Below, piece by piece: positions 26,708-35,341 of a stretch of 64,000 nucleotides of DNA. The notes below the pieces were generated by a model. That model saw only the letters and a program-made list of their open reading frames with translations, had not been told where the DNA came from and did not search any database. Source of the stretch: Halarsenatibacter sp964462585 (GTDB taxonomy: Bacteria; Bacillota; Halanaerobiia; Halanaerobiales; Halarsenatibacteraceae); NCBI GenBank assembly GCA_964462585.1, contig CAYXAK010000001.1:74197-138196 (forward strand). Direction: 5' to 3'. Made by a program: the position numbers and the translations under genes. Each line of letters opens with the position of its first letter. Positions within the stretch are counted from its first letter, which is position 1.

Positions 26708-27355
26708 TCACTGTTTACTGCTGTCAATTATATAGATTAAAATACCATCATCGACTGTTATCTCCGCCCTTTGCTCTGTGATCTTATTGCTTATTCCGCG
26801 GGTTTTATATCTGTTCAGATCCAGATTTTCTGCAGTGTATTTACAGCCTGCAATGGAAATATTCTTTACACAGCTGTCCAGGGGCAGAAGCGAGAGCCTG
26901 GAATCCTTTTCTCCTTCTATAATCCGGTGATCAAAGATCAGGCCGACTTCCACTTTTTTCTCCCTGATCACAGAACTGATGCCCAGTTTGAAGCTGTATT
27001 CGAGCAGAAATATATTTGCCAGCTGCTGATCGATTCTCCCGCCCAGTGAAGCCAGCAATACCGCCTCTTCTATGCCCTTTTCTTTCATGAAGTCCAGACA
27101 GAGTTCGGCATCGGTTTCATCCTTTTCCACCGGATGTTTGATCAGTTCAGCTCCCATATTTTTGAGAGCATCTATCTTCACCTCATCAAGTGAATCAAAG
27201 TCTCCGATCACATAATCAGGTGCAGTATCCAGCCGCAAAAACAACTCTGCACCTCCATCAGCAGCAAGCGTCATATCCGCCCCTTCCAGCTTTTGTTCAT
27301 AATAGTCCGGGTCTTCTATCCTGCCGTTCAGAACCACAGCTGCAGACTTAAACAT
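26708..27355 (-). CDS. thiN: Thiamine diphosphokinase
   Basis: Pyrophosphorylates thiamine to thiamine diphosphate. The 215 residues contain LAADGGAELFLRLDTAPDYVIGDFDSLD near the N-terminus (Asp-rich active site), HPVEKDETDAELCLDFM, and LGGRIDQQLANIFLLE, all family signatures. The ATG lies one base after the ribH stop, implying translational coupling. In Bacillus thiN lies between rpe and rpmB; here it keeps that position but the riboflavin operon intervenes, placing it at the distal end of an FMN-controlled transcript. Confidence 0.93.
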   Translation of the reverse strand: MFKSAAVVLNGRIEDPDYYEQKLEGADMTLAADGGAELFLRLDTAPDYVIGDFDSLDEVKIDALKNMGAELIKHPVEKDETDAELCLDFMKEKGIEEAVLLASLGGRIDQQLANIFLLEYSFKLGISSVIREKKVEVGLIFDHRIIEGEKDSRLSLLPLDSCVKNISIAGCKYTAENLDLNRYKTRGISNKITEQRAEITVDDGILIYIIDSSKQ

Positions 27356-27356
27356 C

Positions 27357-27821
27357 TTAAAACTTGTTGAGAAGGTTTGCCATCTCCATCATACTCACAG
27401 CTGCTTCAAAGCCTTTATTGCCCGCTTTTGTACCCGCTCTCTCCACAGCCTGTTCTATGGTATCTGTGGTCAAAATACCAAAGGTTACAGGAATGTCGGC
27501 GTCCATGCTCAGTTTTGCCACACCTTTAGATACCTCAGAGGATACATACTCAAAATGGGGTGTATCACCCCGGATTACAGCTCCCAGACAGATCACACCA
27601 TCATATCTCTCCCTTTCCACCATCTTTCTGGCGGCCATCGGTATCTCAAAAGACCCGGGAACCCAGGCAACATCAATATCATCTTCGGAGACTCCATGCC
27701 TTAACAGGGCATCTTTAGCCCCTTCCAGAAGATTTGAGGTTATAAAATCATTAAAACGGGATATGACTATGCCGACCCTGAGATCGTCTCCTCTCAGCTC
27801 TCCTTCAATAACATTTACCAT
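27357..27821 (-). CDS. ribH: 6,7-dimethyl-8-ribityllumazine synthase
   Basis: Condenses the ribitylaminopyrimidine with 3,4-dihydroxybutanone phosphate, the penultimate riboflavin step. The 154 residues show VISRFNDFIT, the PGSFEIP motif, and GAVIRGDTPHFEYV with the catalytic His, then FGILTTDT. It follows ribBA by about 50 bases and precedes thiN with a one-base gap. Confidence 0.97.
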   Translation of the reverse strand: MVNVIEGELRGDDLRVGIVISRFNDFITSNLLEGAKDALLRHGVSEDDIDVAWVPGSFEIPMAARKMVERERYDGVICLGAVIRGDTPHFEYVSSEVSKGVAKLSMDADIPVTFGILTTDTIEQAVERAGTKAGNKGFEAAVSMMEMANLLNKF

Positions 27822-27872
27822 TATCTGTTACCTCCTGATTGTGTTGGGTTTTCTGCCTCCTGCCCTGCTTTT

Positions 27873-29084
27873 CTATTGCGAGGACTCCTCATCTACCTGG
27901 GAGAGAAAATGCCCCATTTTTTCTTTTTTGACCTGCAAATAGCAGGCATTTTCTCGCTTGGGATCGATCTCTATAGGAATTCTCTCAGTAACCTCCAGAC
28001 CGTAACCTTCCAGTCCTACAAGTTTCTTGGGATTATTGGTGATGAGCCTTATCGAGCTCAATCCCAGATCCAGCAGTATCTGGGCACCGATTCCATAATC
28101 TCTGAGATCTGGTGGAAAACCCAGGGCAATATTGGCCTCCACGGTATCGAGCCCTTCATCCTGCAGATGATAGGCCTTGATCTTATTGGCCAGCCCTATT
28201 CCCCTGCCTTCCTGCCTCATATAAAGCAGCACACCTTCACCTTCTTCAGCAATCATCTCCAGGGCTCTATCAAGCTGTTCACCACAATCACAGCGGTGAG
28301 AGCCCAGCACATCACCTGTGAGACATTCCGAATGCACTCTTGTCAGGACATCTTTTTTGCCCACTACATCACCCTTGATCAGGGCTACATGTTCTAATTC
28401 ATCGACGATCGTCGAATAGACCCTTATGGAAAATTCCCCGTAATCAGTGGGGAGTTTGGCCTTTGCTTCCAGCTCGATGAGCTTTTCTCTGGTCTTTCTG
28501 TATTTGATCAGATCTGCGATGCTGATGAGAGTGAGATCGTGCTCTTCAGCAAATTTTTCCAGATCAGGCATTCTGGCCATGGTGCCGTCATCCTTTATGA
28601 TCTCGCAGATGACTCCGGAAGGTTTTAACCCGGCAAGACGGGAGAGATCTATGGCGGCCTCTGTATGTCCGGCCCGCCTCAAAACCCCGCCCTTGCGGCC
28701 TCTAAGAGGAAATATATGGCCCGGTTTATTGAAGTCTGAGGGCTTGCTCTCGGGGTCAACCAGCTCTTTGATGGTTTTGGCCCTCTCCTCAGCCGAGATC
28801 CCGGTTGTGGTGGAAACATGATCGACTGAAACGGTAAAGCCAGTTTCATGGGGGTCTTCATTCTCGGTGGTCATGAGGGGAATGTCGAGTTCATCCAGCC
28901 TCTCCTCTTCCATGGGCACACAGACGAGCCCTCTGGCTTTTTTGATCATGAAGTTCACCTTTTCTGTATCGGCCTTTTCGGCTGCCATGACAAGATCGCC
29001 TTCATTCTCTCTATCTTCATCGTCCACAACTATTACCATTTTACCATTTCTTATATCCTCGATGGCCTGTTCAATTGAATCCAT
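27873..29084 (-). CDS. ribBA: Bifunctional DHBP synthase / GTP cyclohydrolase II
   Basis: Provides both entry precursors of riboflavin. The N-terminal half (1-200) has DDEDRENEGDLVMAAEKA and GHTEAAIDLSRLAGL of 3,4-dihydroxybutanone phosphate synthase; the C-terminal half has the zinc site HSECLTGDVLGSHRCDCGEQL and RQEGRGIGL of GTP cyclohydrolase II. The start MDSIEQAIEDIR is chosen because AAAGGAGG lies upstream; a longer frame would translate that site. It is the third gene of the rib operon. Confidence 0.97.
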   Translation of the reverse strand: MDSIEQAIEDIRNGKMVIVVDDEDRENEGDLVMAAEKADTEKVNFMIKKARGLVCVPMEEERLDELDIPLMTTENEDPHETGFTVSVDHVSTTTGISAEERAKTIKELVDPESKPSDFNKPGHIFPLRGRKGGVLRRAGHTEAAIDLSRLAGLKPSGVICEIIKDDGTMARMPDLEKFAEEHDLTLISIADLIKYRKTREKLIELEAKAKLPTDYGEFSIRVYSTIVDELEHVALIKGDVVGKKDVLTRVHSECLTGDVLGSHRCDCGEQLDRALEMIAEEGEGVLLYMRQEGRGIGLANKIKAYHLQDEGLDTVEANIALGFPPDLRDYGIGAQILLDLGLSSIRLITNNPKKLVGLEGYGLEVTERIPIEIDPKRENACYLQVKKEKMGHFLSQVDEESSQ

Positions 29085-29117
29085 TCTCTTCCTCCTTTTT
29101 ACTTCTTTCAAAATCAA

Positions 29118-29789
29118 TCACATAAAATTATTCTTCTGCAGTATCTCCCTGCTGAGACCTTTTCCAGCTCCCTCACCGCTCTTCTCTTCATCGCTGGAGA
29201 GATAGTTTTCAACGGTCTTGACAACATATTTGCCCAGTATATCTGTCTCAAGATTGACATGATCGCCGATCTTCAAACTCTCCAGATTGGTAGCCCGCCA
29301 GCTCTCAGGTATCAAAGAGACTGTAAAGTAATCCTCTTCTACGGAAACCAGAGTTAAGCTTATGCCGTTAACAGCAATCGAACCCTTCTCCACCAGGAAT
29401 CTGTCCATCCCGGAGGGGAAACCTATCTCAACCACCCTGGCATTGTCCTCTCTTTTCACACCCCGCAATTTGCCCAGACCATCGATATGACCTGTGACGA
29501 TATGCCCATCAAAGAGATCATCTGTGCCCAGAGAGGGCTCTAAATTGACAGGATCGCCACTGGCAAGATCCTGAAGATTGCTGCGGCGCAGAGTCTCCGG
29601 CATTACATCAGCAGTAAAACCTGAATTATCATATGAGACAACGGTCAGACAGACTCCGTTAACAGCTATGCTGTCACCTCTCTGCACATTATCCAGAACT
29701 TCATCTGCCTGGATTCTGATCTGATAGCGTGAACCTCCCCGGTATATTCTGTCGGTTCTGCCAAGCTCTCTGATGATTCCGGTAAACAT
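29118..29789 (-). CDS. ribE: Riboflavin synthase, alpha subunit
   Basis: Dismutates two lumazine molecules to riboflavin. The 223 residues are two lumazine-binding repeats, each with VNGVCLTVV or VNGISLTLV and a GH-x-V-x-G/DHVNLE element; the N-terminus MFTGIIRELG is invariant in the family. ATG chosen behind GGGGTGAG; an in-frame GTG three codons earlier overlaps that site. It lies between ribD and ribBA. Confidence 0.97.
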   Translation of the reverse strand: MFTGIIRELGRTDRIYRGGSRYQIRIQADEVLDNVQRGDSIAVNGVCLTVVSYDNSGFTADVMPETLRRSNLQDLASGDPVNLEPSLGTDDLFDGHIVTGHIDGLGKLRGVKREDNARVVEIGFPSGMDRFLVEKGSIAVNGISLTLVSVEEDYFTVSLIPESWRATNLESLKIGDHVNLETDILGKYVVKTVENYLSSDEEKSGEGAGKGLSREILQKNNFM

Positions 29790-29803
29790 TATTCTCACCC
29801 CGT

Positions 29804-30916
29804 CTAATTATCTCTGCTGTTTTCTTTGCCGGGATAGGCGGTGATCATTATATCCTCGCCCAGCCTCTTTATTTCCTCGATCTGCAGCTTTTCGGTGTCG
29901 GAGATTAAATTTACAGCCTCTCCGGAAAAAGCAGCCACACCATCACTCCCCCCCAGCAGCTTTGGTGCCAGAAAGAAGTAGAATTTATCCGTCAGGCCTG
30001 ACTGCAGAAAAGAATAATTGACCCTTCCACCACCTTCTATCAGAACGCTCATTATTCCTCTGCTGGCAAGCTCTTCAGCCACTTCATCCAGATCGAGAAA
30101 TTCATTTTCCTCACACTTAACCTCAACTATTTCAGCCCTATCGCTGGCGGCAAATCGCTCTTTTAGTTCAGCAGCCACCTTATTTCTGGCAAAGATCAAA
30201 ACCTTCTCTCCACCTTGAAATAGATTGGCCTGTTGGGATATATCTGAATCACCGGCCAGCACTATCCGCAGAGGTTGACTTATGGGATCGGAAACAGCCC
30301 TCACGGTTAAGCGGGGATTATCTTCTTTTAGGGTGTTGCTTCCCACCAGCACCGCATCCAGCTCATGCCTTAATCTGTGACCATATCTCCTGGCCATCTC
30401 TCCCGTTATCCATTTTGAATCCCCCCGGGATGAAGCCAGATACCCATCCAGGGTCTGAGCCGTTTTCTGGACAAAGAAAGGCCTGTTCTCCTTCATATAC
30501 TTAAAAAAAGCTTCATTCAGCCTGCTGGCTTCAGCAGCCAGAATTCCAGTTTCAACCTCCAGACCACTATCTCTCAGCTCTTCACAGCCGCTGCCGGATA
30601 CCCGGGGGTTGGGATCTTCATTGGCGATGAAGACACTGGTGATGCCGGCTTCTATTATACTCAAAACACAGGGAGGTGTTTTGCCATGGTGAGAACAGGG
30701 CTCTAAAGTTACATAGAGATCAGCACCTTCAGCCTGAGATCCGGCCTCTTCCAGTGCTTCAATCTCTGCATGATTTTCACCATAGGCAGCATGATAACCC
30801 TCGCCAACTATTTCATCTTCTTTGACTATGACCGCGCCGACCATGGGATTGGGGCTGGTAAAACCCGCACCTTTGCGGGCCAGCTGTATAGCTCTGCTCA
30901 TATAATATTCATCCAT
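29804..30916 (-). CDS. ribD: Bifunctional riboflavin deaminase/reductase
   Basis: Deaminates and reduces the pyrimidine intermediate of riboflavin synthesis. The deaminase domain (1-145) has NHAEIEAL and EPCSHHGKTPPC zinc ligands; the reductase domain (about 150-370) has RPFFVQKTAQTLDG and IEGGGRVNYSF. The start is MDEYYMSRAI behind AAAGGAG. The longest open frame starts 24 codons earlier, inside the FMN aptamer and terminator, and should not be used. First gene of the riboswitch-controlled operon. Confidence 0.96.
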   Translation of the reverse strand: MDEYYMSRAIQLARKGAGFTSPNPMVGAVIVKEDEIVGEGYHAAYGENHAEIEALEEAGSQAEGADLYVTLEPCSHHGKTPPCVLSIIEAGITSVFIANEDPNPRVSGSGCEELRDSGLEVETGILAAEASRLNEAFFKYMKENRPFFVQKTAQTLDGYLASSRGDSKWITGEMARRYGHRLRHELDAVLVGSNTLKEDNPRLTVRAVSDPISQPLRIVLAGDSDISQQANLFQGGEKVLIFARNKVAAELKERFAASDRAEIVEVKCEENEFLDLDEVAEELASRGIMSVLIEGGGRVNYSFLQSGLTDKFYFFLAPKLLGGSDGVAAFSGEAVNLISDTEKLQIEEIKRLGEDIMITAYPGKENSRDN

Positions 30917-30934
30917 ACGGTATATCTCCTTTCT

Positions 30935-30960
30935 AAAAAACAAAAACCTTCCCGGGAAGG
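30935..30960 (-). terminator. Riboswitch-linked intrinsic terminator before ribD
   Basis: Minus-strand CCTTC/GAAGG stem with a CCGG loop (the whole 14-mer is palindromic, and flanking bases could extend it), followed by TTTTTGTTTTTT. It sits between the FMN aptamer and the ribD ribosome site, so FMN binding is expected to favour early termination of rib transcripts. Confidence 0.8.
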
Positions 30961-30976
30961 AAGGCATGTAGCAGCT

Positions 30977-31086
30977 GCCAACTTTCATCCAGACTTTAAC
31001 TGTCGGTTTTGGAATTTCACCAAATCTGCCCTCTCAGGCTCGTGGACTTTTACCACCGGTATGGAATTTCACCACTCCCCGTCAGC
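30977..31086 (-). promoter_or_regulatory. FMN riboswitch (RFN element)
   Basis: On the minus strand the leader contains the conserved RFN blocks in order: GGGGAGTGGTGAAATTCC, ACCGGTGGTAAAAGTCCACGA, CCTGAGAGGGCAGATTTGGTG, AACCGACAGTTAAAGTCTGGATG. The closing P1 helix can form between GCTGAC (5 prime) and GTTGGC (3 prime). The unusual second GGTGAAATTCC lies in the variable P-arm. It lies between a promoter and a terminator, upstream of ribD, giving feedback control by flavin mononucleotide. Confidence 0.95.
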
Positions 31087-31117
31087 TTATTCTATTAAAT
31101 TTTTTATTTCCTTAATA

Positions 31118-31146
31118 AGTTTATCATATCTGCAGAAAACTGTAAA
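31118..31146 (-). promoter_or_regulatory. Promoter of the rib operon
   Basis: Minus-strand TTTACA and TAAACT with a 17-base spacer. Transcription would begin about 25 bases upstream of the FMN aptamer. It sits immediately after the end of rpe, marking the boundary between the rpe run and the rib operon. Confidence 0.6.
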
Positions 31147-31166
31147 GATTAAAGGCAGATAAGGCT

Positions 31167-31820
31167 TTAAAGATCTCTAAATCTGGCCCTGAATTCATCG
31201 ACAGCTGAAGCTGGATCATCCTGCCCCAATACAGCAGAACCGGCCACAATGATATCAGCCCCCGCCTCGATCACACTGTGGACATTATCCGGCTTCAAGC
31301 CACCATCCACAGCTATAGGGGCCTGGCTTCCGCTTTTTTCCAGCATCTCTTTCGTCTGGCTTATCTTTTTCTCCATGATCGGTATGAAATCCTGCCCTCC
31401 AAAGCCGGGGTTCACCGTCATGATTAAAATCAGATCCAGGTCCGGAAGTATATATTCGATATTATTAAGGGGAGTGCCGGGGTTTAAAGATATGCCGGCT
31501 TTAATCCCTGCGGATTTTATCTTCTGTAAAACCCTGTGGCTGTGCTCTGTGGCTTCCACATGGAAAGTTATACAGTCACTGCCGGCTCTGACAAAATCAT
31601 CGATATAATCTCCTGGATTTTCGATCATAAGGTGTGTATCAAATTCCAGCTCGGTTTTGTCCCTGATGCTCTCAATTACCACCGGTCCAAATGATATATT
31701 TGGGACAAAATTGCCGTCCATAATATCGAGATGCAGCATATCGGCTGAGGAAATCTGTTCCAGCTGCTCATCCAGCCGGGAAAAATCAGCAGCCAGCAGC
31801 GATGGTGCAAGTTTAGTCAT
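31167..31820 (-). CDS. rpe: Ribulose-phosphate 3-epimerase
   Basis: Interconverts ribulose 5-phosphate and xylulose 5-phosphate in the pentose phosphate pathway. The 217 residues begin MTKLAPSLLAADFSRL, with LHLDIMDGNFVPNISFGP, MTVNPGFGGQDFIP and VDGGLKPDN metal and phosphate sites. The ATG is chosen to overlap the rsgA stop (ATGACTAA); a longer in-frame reading into rsgA has no family similarity. Last gene of the long remA-to-rpe run. Confidence 0.96.
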   Translation of the reverse strand: MTKLAPSLLAADFSRLDEQLEQISSADMLHLDIMDGNFVPNISFGPVVIESIRDKTELEFDTHLMIENPGDYIDDFVRAGSDCITFHVEATEHSHRVLQKIKSAGIKAGISLNPGTPLNNIEYILPDLDLILIMTVNPGFGGQDFIPIMEKKISQTKEMLEKSGSQAPIAVDGGLKPDNVHSVIEAGADIIVAGSAVLGQDDPASAVDEFRARFRDL

Positions 31821-32676
31821 AATCAGGCCCCCCCTGTTCTTTAACAAGTTCGAGTAATCTGAGATAGGATTCATAGCGAAATTCATTGATTTTTTCCTCT
31901 TCTACAGCTTTTTTAACGGCACAATCCGGTTCATGGGAGTGTGTGCAGGAGCTAAAATGGCAGTCAACAGCATATTCATCGAACTCGGGAAAGCAAAATC
32001 TAACCTCTGCGGGATCCATATGCTCCAGGGATAGAGAGGTAAAGCCCGGACTGTCAGCGACCCAGCCACCTTCAGGCAGGGCCAGAAGCTTGACCTGTCT
32101 TGTGGTGTGTTTGCCCCTCTTTAATTTTTCGCTGATCTCCCCCAGCTCCAGATCCGCATCCGGAACAAGCTCATTGATCAAAGCTGATTTGCCCACACCT
32201 GAAGGGCCTGCCATCACATTGATGCCGCGCTGAAATGATTGTCTGACAGAGTCCAGATTCTCCTTTTCTCTGACACTGAATGTGAGAAGAGAATAACCCG
32301 CCTCCCTGTATGCGGAAATTTTTTCCTCTTTTCGACTGAGAAAATCCCGATCCAGATCGATTTTATTTATGAAGATCACGGGTCTAAACCCCTCTGCTTC
32401 TACCAGCAGCAAAAATCGATCCAGAAGCTGAAAATCGATCTCAGGCCTTGCCACCGATAACATTATATTTACAGCCGATATATTGGCCACCCTGGGCCGG
32501 GAGAGAAGGTTATCCCGGGGCAGGAGCTCTTCGATCATCTCATCTTCCACCACTACTCTATCGCCGGGATATATAGTTTTCTGTATCCTCCCTCTGACCT
32601 CACATCGATGTTCTTTTCTTCTCTCATCTGCCACATAAAAAAAGCCGCCTATAGTGCTCGTAACAATTCCTTTCAT
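31813..32676 (-). CDS. rsgA: Small ribosomal subunit biogenesis GTPase RsgA
   Basis: Circularly permuted GTPase that checks late 30S maturation. An OB-fold N-terminus (GFFYVADERRKEHRCEVRGRIQ) precedes the permuted motifs: NKIDL first, then GPSGVGKSALIN and DSPGFTSL. A C-terminal zinc site has CHFSSCTHSHEPDCAV. 287 residues. The neighbours prkC and rpe match the common Firmicutes order. Confidence 0.96.
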   Translation of the reverse strand: MKGIVTSTIGGFFYVADERRKEHRCEVRGRIQKTIYPGDRVVVEDEMIEELLPRDNLLSRPRVANISAVNIMLSVARPEIDFQLLDRFLLLVEAEGFRPVIFINKIDLDRDFLSRKEEKISAYREAGYSLLTFSVREKENLDSVRQSFQRGINVMAGPSGVGKSALINELVPDADLELGEISEKLKRGKHTTRQVKLLALPEGGWVADSPGFTSLSLEHMDPAEVRFCFPEFDEYAVDCHFSSCTHSHEPDCAVKKAVEEEKINEFRYESYLRLLELVKEQGGPDYD

Positions 32677-32699
32677 GATATGTCATATGCCACCCCGCT

Positions 32700-34613
32700 T
32701 TAATCGATAACTCTATTATAGATCATTTCTTCATCCCGGAGTATCTGATAGCGCGTCTCTCCCCGGCTGTAAACCTCCATCTCCACTTCCTCTCCGGGAG
32801 GAAGAAATTTCTGCCAGACAACTTCCCTGCCCGCCTCATCCTCGATGATAAGACGGTATTCCGCCCTGTCTTCACCCGCTGTGGTAAAATTGATAGAGCG
32901 TCTGTTGAGGTCCTCTCTGCCCTCTTCTTCGGACAGACCTTCACTGACAATAACATCTATGCTGCGGCCGGCAGAGACTGAGCGTCCGGGCTGCACTGAC
33001 TGCTCAATGATCAGACCTTCTGGAATACGCTCACTTGTATTCTCCTCCACACCACCCAGTCTCAGATTGCTGGCATGCAGTATTTCCTGAGCATCTCTCC
33101 AGTCAACGCCGATCAGACCGGGAACTTCCACCTGAGAAGGAGCCGGTCCCATGCTTATAATTAAATCAACTCCCTCTGAAAGCGGGTGCTCACTCTCCGC
33201 CGGAGGTTCTGTCCCTATAACTGTATCCTGGGGGTAAAGGTCGGAAAATTCATAGACTGCTTCACCTGTCTCATAGCCGGCATTCTCCAGAATAAGCCTG
33301 GCCTCCCTTTCCTCCATGCCTATCAAATCCGGGATATTAGCCTGTTCCGGGCCGGTACTTATATAGATTTCCACCGGCCTTGTCTGTCTGATCTCAGTTC
33401 CGGGAGGAGGTTCCTGTTCGGCTACATGTTCTTCGGATATCTCCGGATGGCTTACCTCCCCGGCAATTTCAAAATCCAGATTGGTCTCTGATAGCTCTCT
33501 TTCCGCTTCGCTTAACTCCCGGCCCACAATGTCAGGAACTTCTTCCACGGGAACATTCATAAATAAATTATAGGCCAGCAGTGTTATGCCGCCGATAGCC
33601 ATAAAAACAATCACAACCAGGGCCAGATATTTCAGAGGGCCGGGCAGTCTGCCCCGCAAGATCCGGATTAGGTTATCCCTGATGGAATCCACTTCTTTCT
33701 TCCCTTCAGCACTCTTATCTAAATTATCCTCTGCCGGAGAAGTGCTATACCTTACAGTATCGCTATTTTCGCTCTTTTTCTGCTCTGCTCTGCTGAAAGC
33801 ATTCCTGGCTTTTCCTATATTATCCTTCAACTCCCGTGCTGAAGCAAAGCGATCTCCGGGGTTTTTGGCCATCGCCTTTCTGACCAGGCGATTAATCTCT
33901 TCAGGAAGGTCAGCACCTGCCTGCAGATCAGGTATGGGTGATTGCACATGCTGTACCGCCACAGATATGGGAGTATCACCCGTATAGGGCACCTTCCCGG
34001 TCAGCATTTCGTAGATCACAACACCGAGTGAGTATATATCTGTGGCGGGTTTTACCTTCTCACCCTGAGCCTGTTCAGGAGAAAAATAATGGGCGCTGCC
34101 TTCTATAGAGTCTGTAAGTGTCAGTGTTTTCGAGGTGTTGACAGCTCTGGCTATGCCAAAATCTGTGACCTTGACCTTGCCTTCATCTGTCACCAGTATA
34201 TTATGGGGTTTTATGTCACAGTGCACAATATTGTTTTCATGGGCTTTGATCAATGCTGAAGAGATCTGATCGGCAAAGTCCAGAGCCCTTTCAGGAGAGA
34301 GCGGGCCCTCATTTTCTATGTACTCTTTAAGGTTATGGCCGGTTATATTTTCCATTACCAGGTAATGTCTGTCATCTTCCTGACCCATATCATAGATGCT
34401 GACAATATTGGGATGTGATAATCTGGCCACAGCCCTTGCTTCCCGCCTTATTCTCTTTATAAATTCACTGTTGCTGGCAAACTCCTGTTTTAACATCTTG
34501 ATAGCAACAGGACGGTCTAAGAGCAGGTCAGTGGCTCCATAAACCACCGCCATTCCGCCTTCACCGAGCACTTTATTCAGCTTATATCTGTTACCCAGTT
34601 TTTCACCAACCAT
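32700..34613 (-). CDS. prkC: PASTA-domain serine/threonine protein kinase (PrkC/Stk1 type)
   Basis: Membrane kinase controlling cell-wall and growth processes. The kinase domain (1-270) has the loop GEGGMAVVYGA, K39 in VAIKML, and catalytic HCDIKPHN at 131-138, where Cys replaces the usual Arg before Asp. A transmembrane segment lies near 330-350, followed by three PASTA repeats (about 360-565), each starting VPD/IPD/VPG-L-I-G-like, which bind peptidoglycan or muropeptides. A further 75-residue beta-rich, charged tail follows. Directly downstream of its cognate phosphatase gene. Confidence 0.95.
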   Translation of the reverse strand: MVGEKLGNRYKLNKVLGEGGMAVVYGATDLLLDRPVAIKMLKQEFASNSEFIKRIRREARAVARLSHPNIVSIYDMGQEDDRHYLVMENITGHNLKEYIENEGPLSPERALDFADQISSALIKAHENNIVHCDIKPHNILVTDEGKVKVTDFGIARAVNTSKTLTLTDSIEGSAHYFSPEQAQGEKVKPATDIYSLGVVIYEMLTGKVPYTGDTPISVAVQHVQSPIPDLQAGADLPEEINRLVRKAMAKNPGDRFASARELKDNIGKARNAFSRAEQKKSENSDTVRYSTSPAEDNLDKSAEGKKEVDSIRDNLIRILRGRLPGPLKYLALVVIVFMAIGGITLLAYNLFMNVPVEEVPDIVGRELSEAERELSETNLDFEIAGEVSHPEISEEHVAEQEPPPGTEIRQTRPVEIYISTGPEQANIPDLIGMEEREARLILENAGYETGEAVYEFSDLYPQDTVIGTEPPAESEHPLSEGVDLIISMGPAPSQVEVPGLIGVDWRDAQEILHASNLRLGGVEENTSERIPEGLIIEQSVQPGRSVSAGRSIDVIVSEGLSEEEGREDLNRRSINFTTAGEDRAEYRLIIEDEAGREVVWQKFLPPGEEVEMEVYSRGETRYQILRDEEMIYNRVID

Positions 34614-34630
34614 TAACGCTCACCTCTATC

Positions 34631-35341
34631 TCAGGAAAACAAACCTGTAACAACTGTAATATTATCTCTACCACCAGCCTGCAGCGCGGCTTCCAGCAGG
34701 GTTTTACATAATTTTTCAGGGCTGTGATGTTCAGAGGCTATCTTTTCGATCTCCTTTTCCCTTATCATATCTGTCAGACCGTCAGTGCAGAATATCAGCA
34801 TATCACCCTTTTTCATATCAAGCTGACCTGAATCTATATCCAGCTCTGATTCCAGGCCTATAGCCTGTGTGAGCACATTGCTGCGGGGATGCTGAAAAGC
34901 CTCTTCAGAGGTCAATCTTCCCTCTTCAATCATCCTGGCCACCAGGGAGTGATCGCGGGATATCTTGCTCAATTCATCATCTCTATGGAGATAGATTCTG
35001 CTGTCTCCCACATGGCCGTAATAGAATGTTCCTTTATGGACTGCACCGGCGGAAAAAGTCGTACCCATACCTCTGTAAGCCGGTTTCTCTTCACCCAGCT
35101 TTATCACCTTTTCATTGGCACACTCCACCAGCTCTCTCATCTGCTCCTCACTGCAGTAATCACTGTCGAATTTATACTCCTCTGCTGTTTCAATAACTTT
35201 GGAGCTGGCCACATCTCCGGCACTGTGCCCCCCCATCCCATCTGCTACAGCCAGTATGCAGTAAGGCTTTTCTCTTATCAGAAAATCATCTTCATTTTTG
35301 CTGCGCATTTTCCCCCTGTCGGTATTGCCGGCAGTTTCCAT
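34631..35341 (-). CDS. prpC: PP2C-type protein phosphatase (Stp/PrpC)
   Basis: Metal-dependent phosphatase opposing the PASTA kinase. The 236 residues include RSKNEDDFLI, VADGMGGHSAGDVAS, GHVGDSRIYLHR, CTDGLTDMI and the C-terminal GRDNITVV, all PP2C metal-site motifs. Its ATG overlaps the rlmN stop by one base (TGATG) and it precedes prkC by 17 bases, giving the standard phosphatase-kinase pair. Confidence 0.96.
   Translation of the reverse strand: METAGNTDRGKMRSKNEDDFLIREKPYCILAVADGMGGHSAGDVASSKVIETAEEYKFDSDYCSEEQMRELVECANEKVIKLGEEKPAYRGMGTTFSAGAVHKGTFYYGHVGDSRIYLHRDDELSKISRDHSLVARMIEEGRLTSEEAFQHPRSNVLTQAIGLESELDIDSGQLDMKKGDMLIFCTDGLTDMIREKEIEKIASEHHSPEKLCKTLLEAALQAGGRDNITVVTGLFS

Noticed and set aside
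26693..27356. Possible TPP riboswitch for thiN
   Set aside because: thiN starts one base after ribH, so there is no leader in which a THI element could sit.
27364..27942. Plus-strand open frame of 192 codons opposite ribH
   Set aside because: Antisense to ribH, with low-complexity Ser-rich translation and no ribosome site.
30917..30988. 24-codon N-terminal extension of ribD
   Set aside because: It would be translated from within the FMN aptamer and across the terminator; the family N-terminus and ribosome site fit the ATG at 30916.
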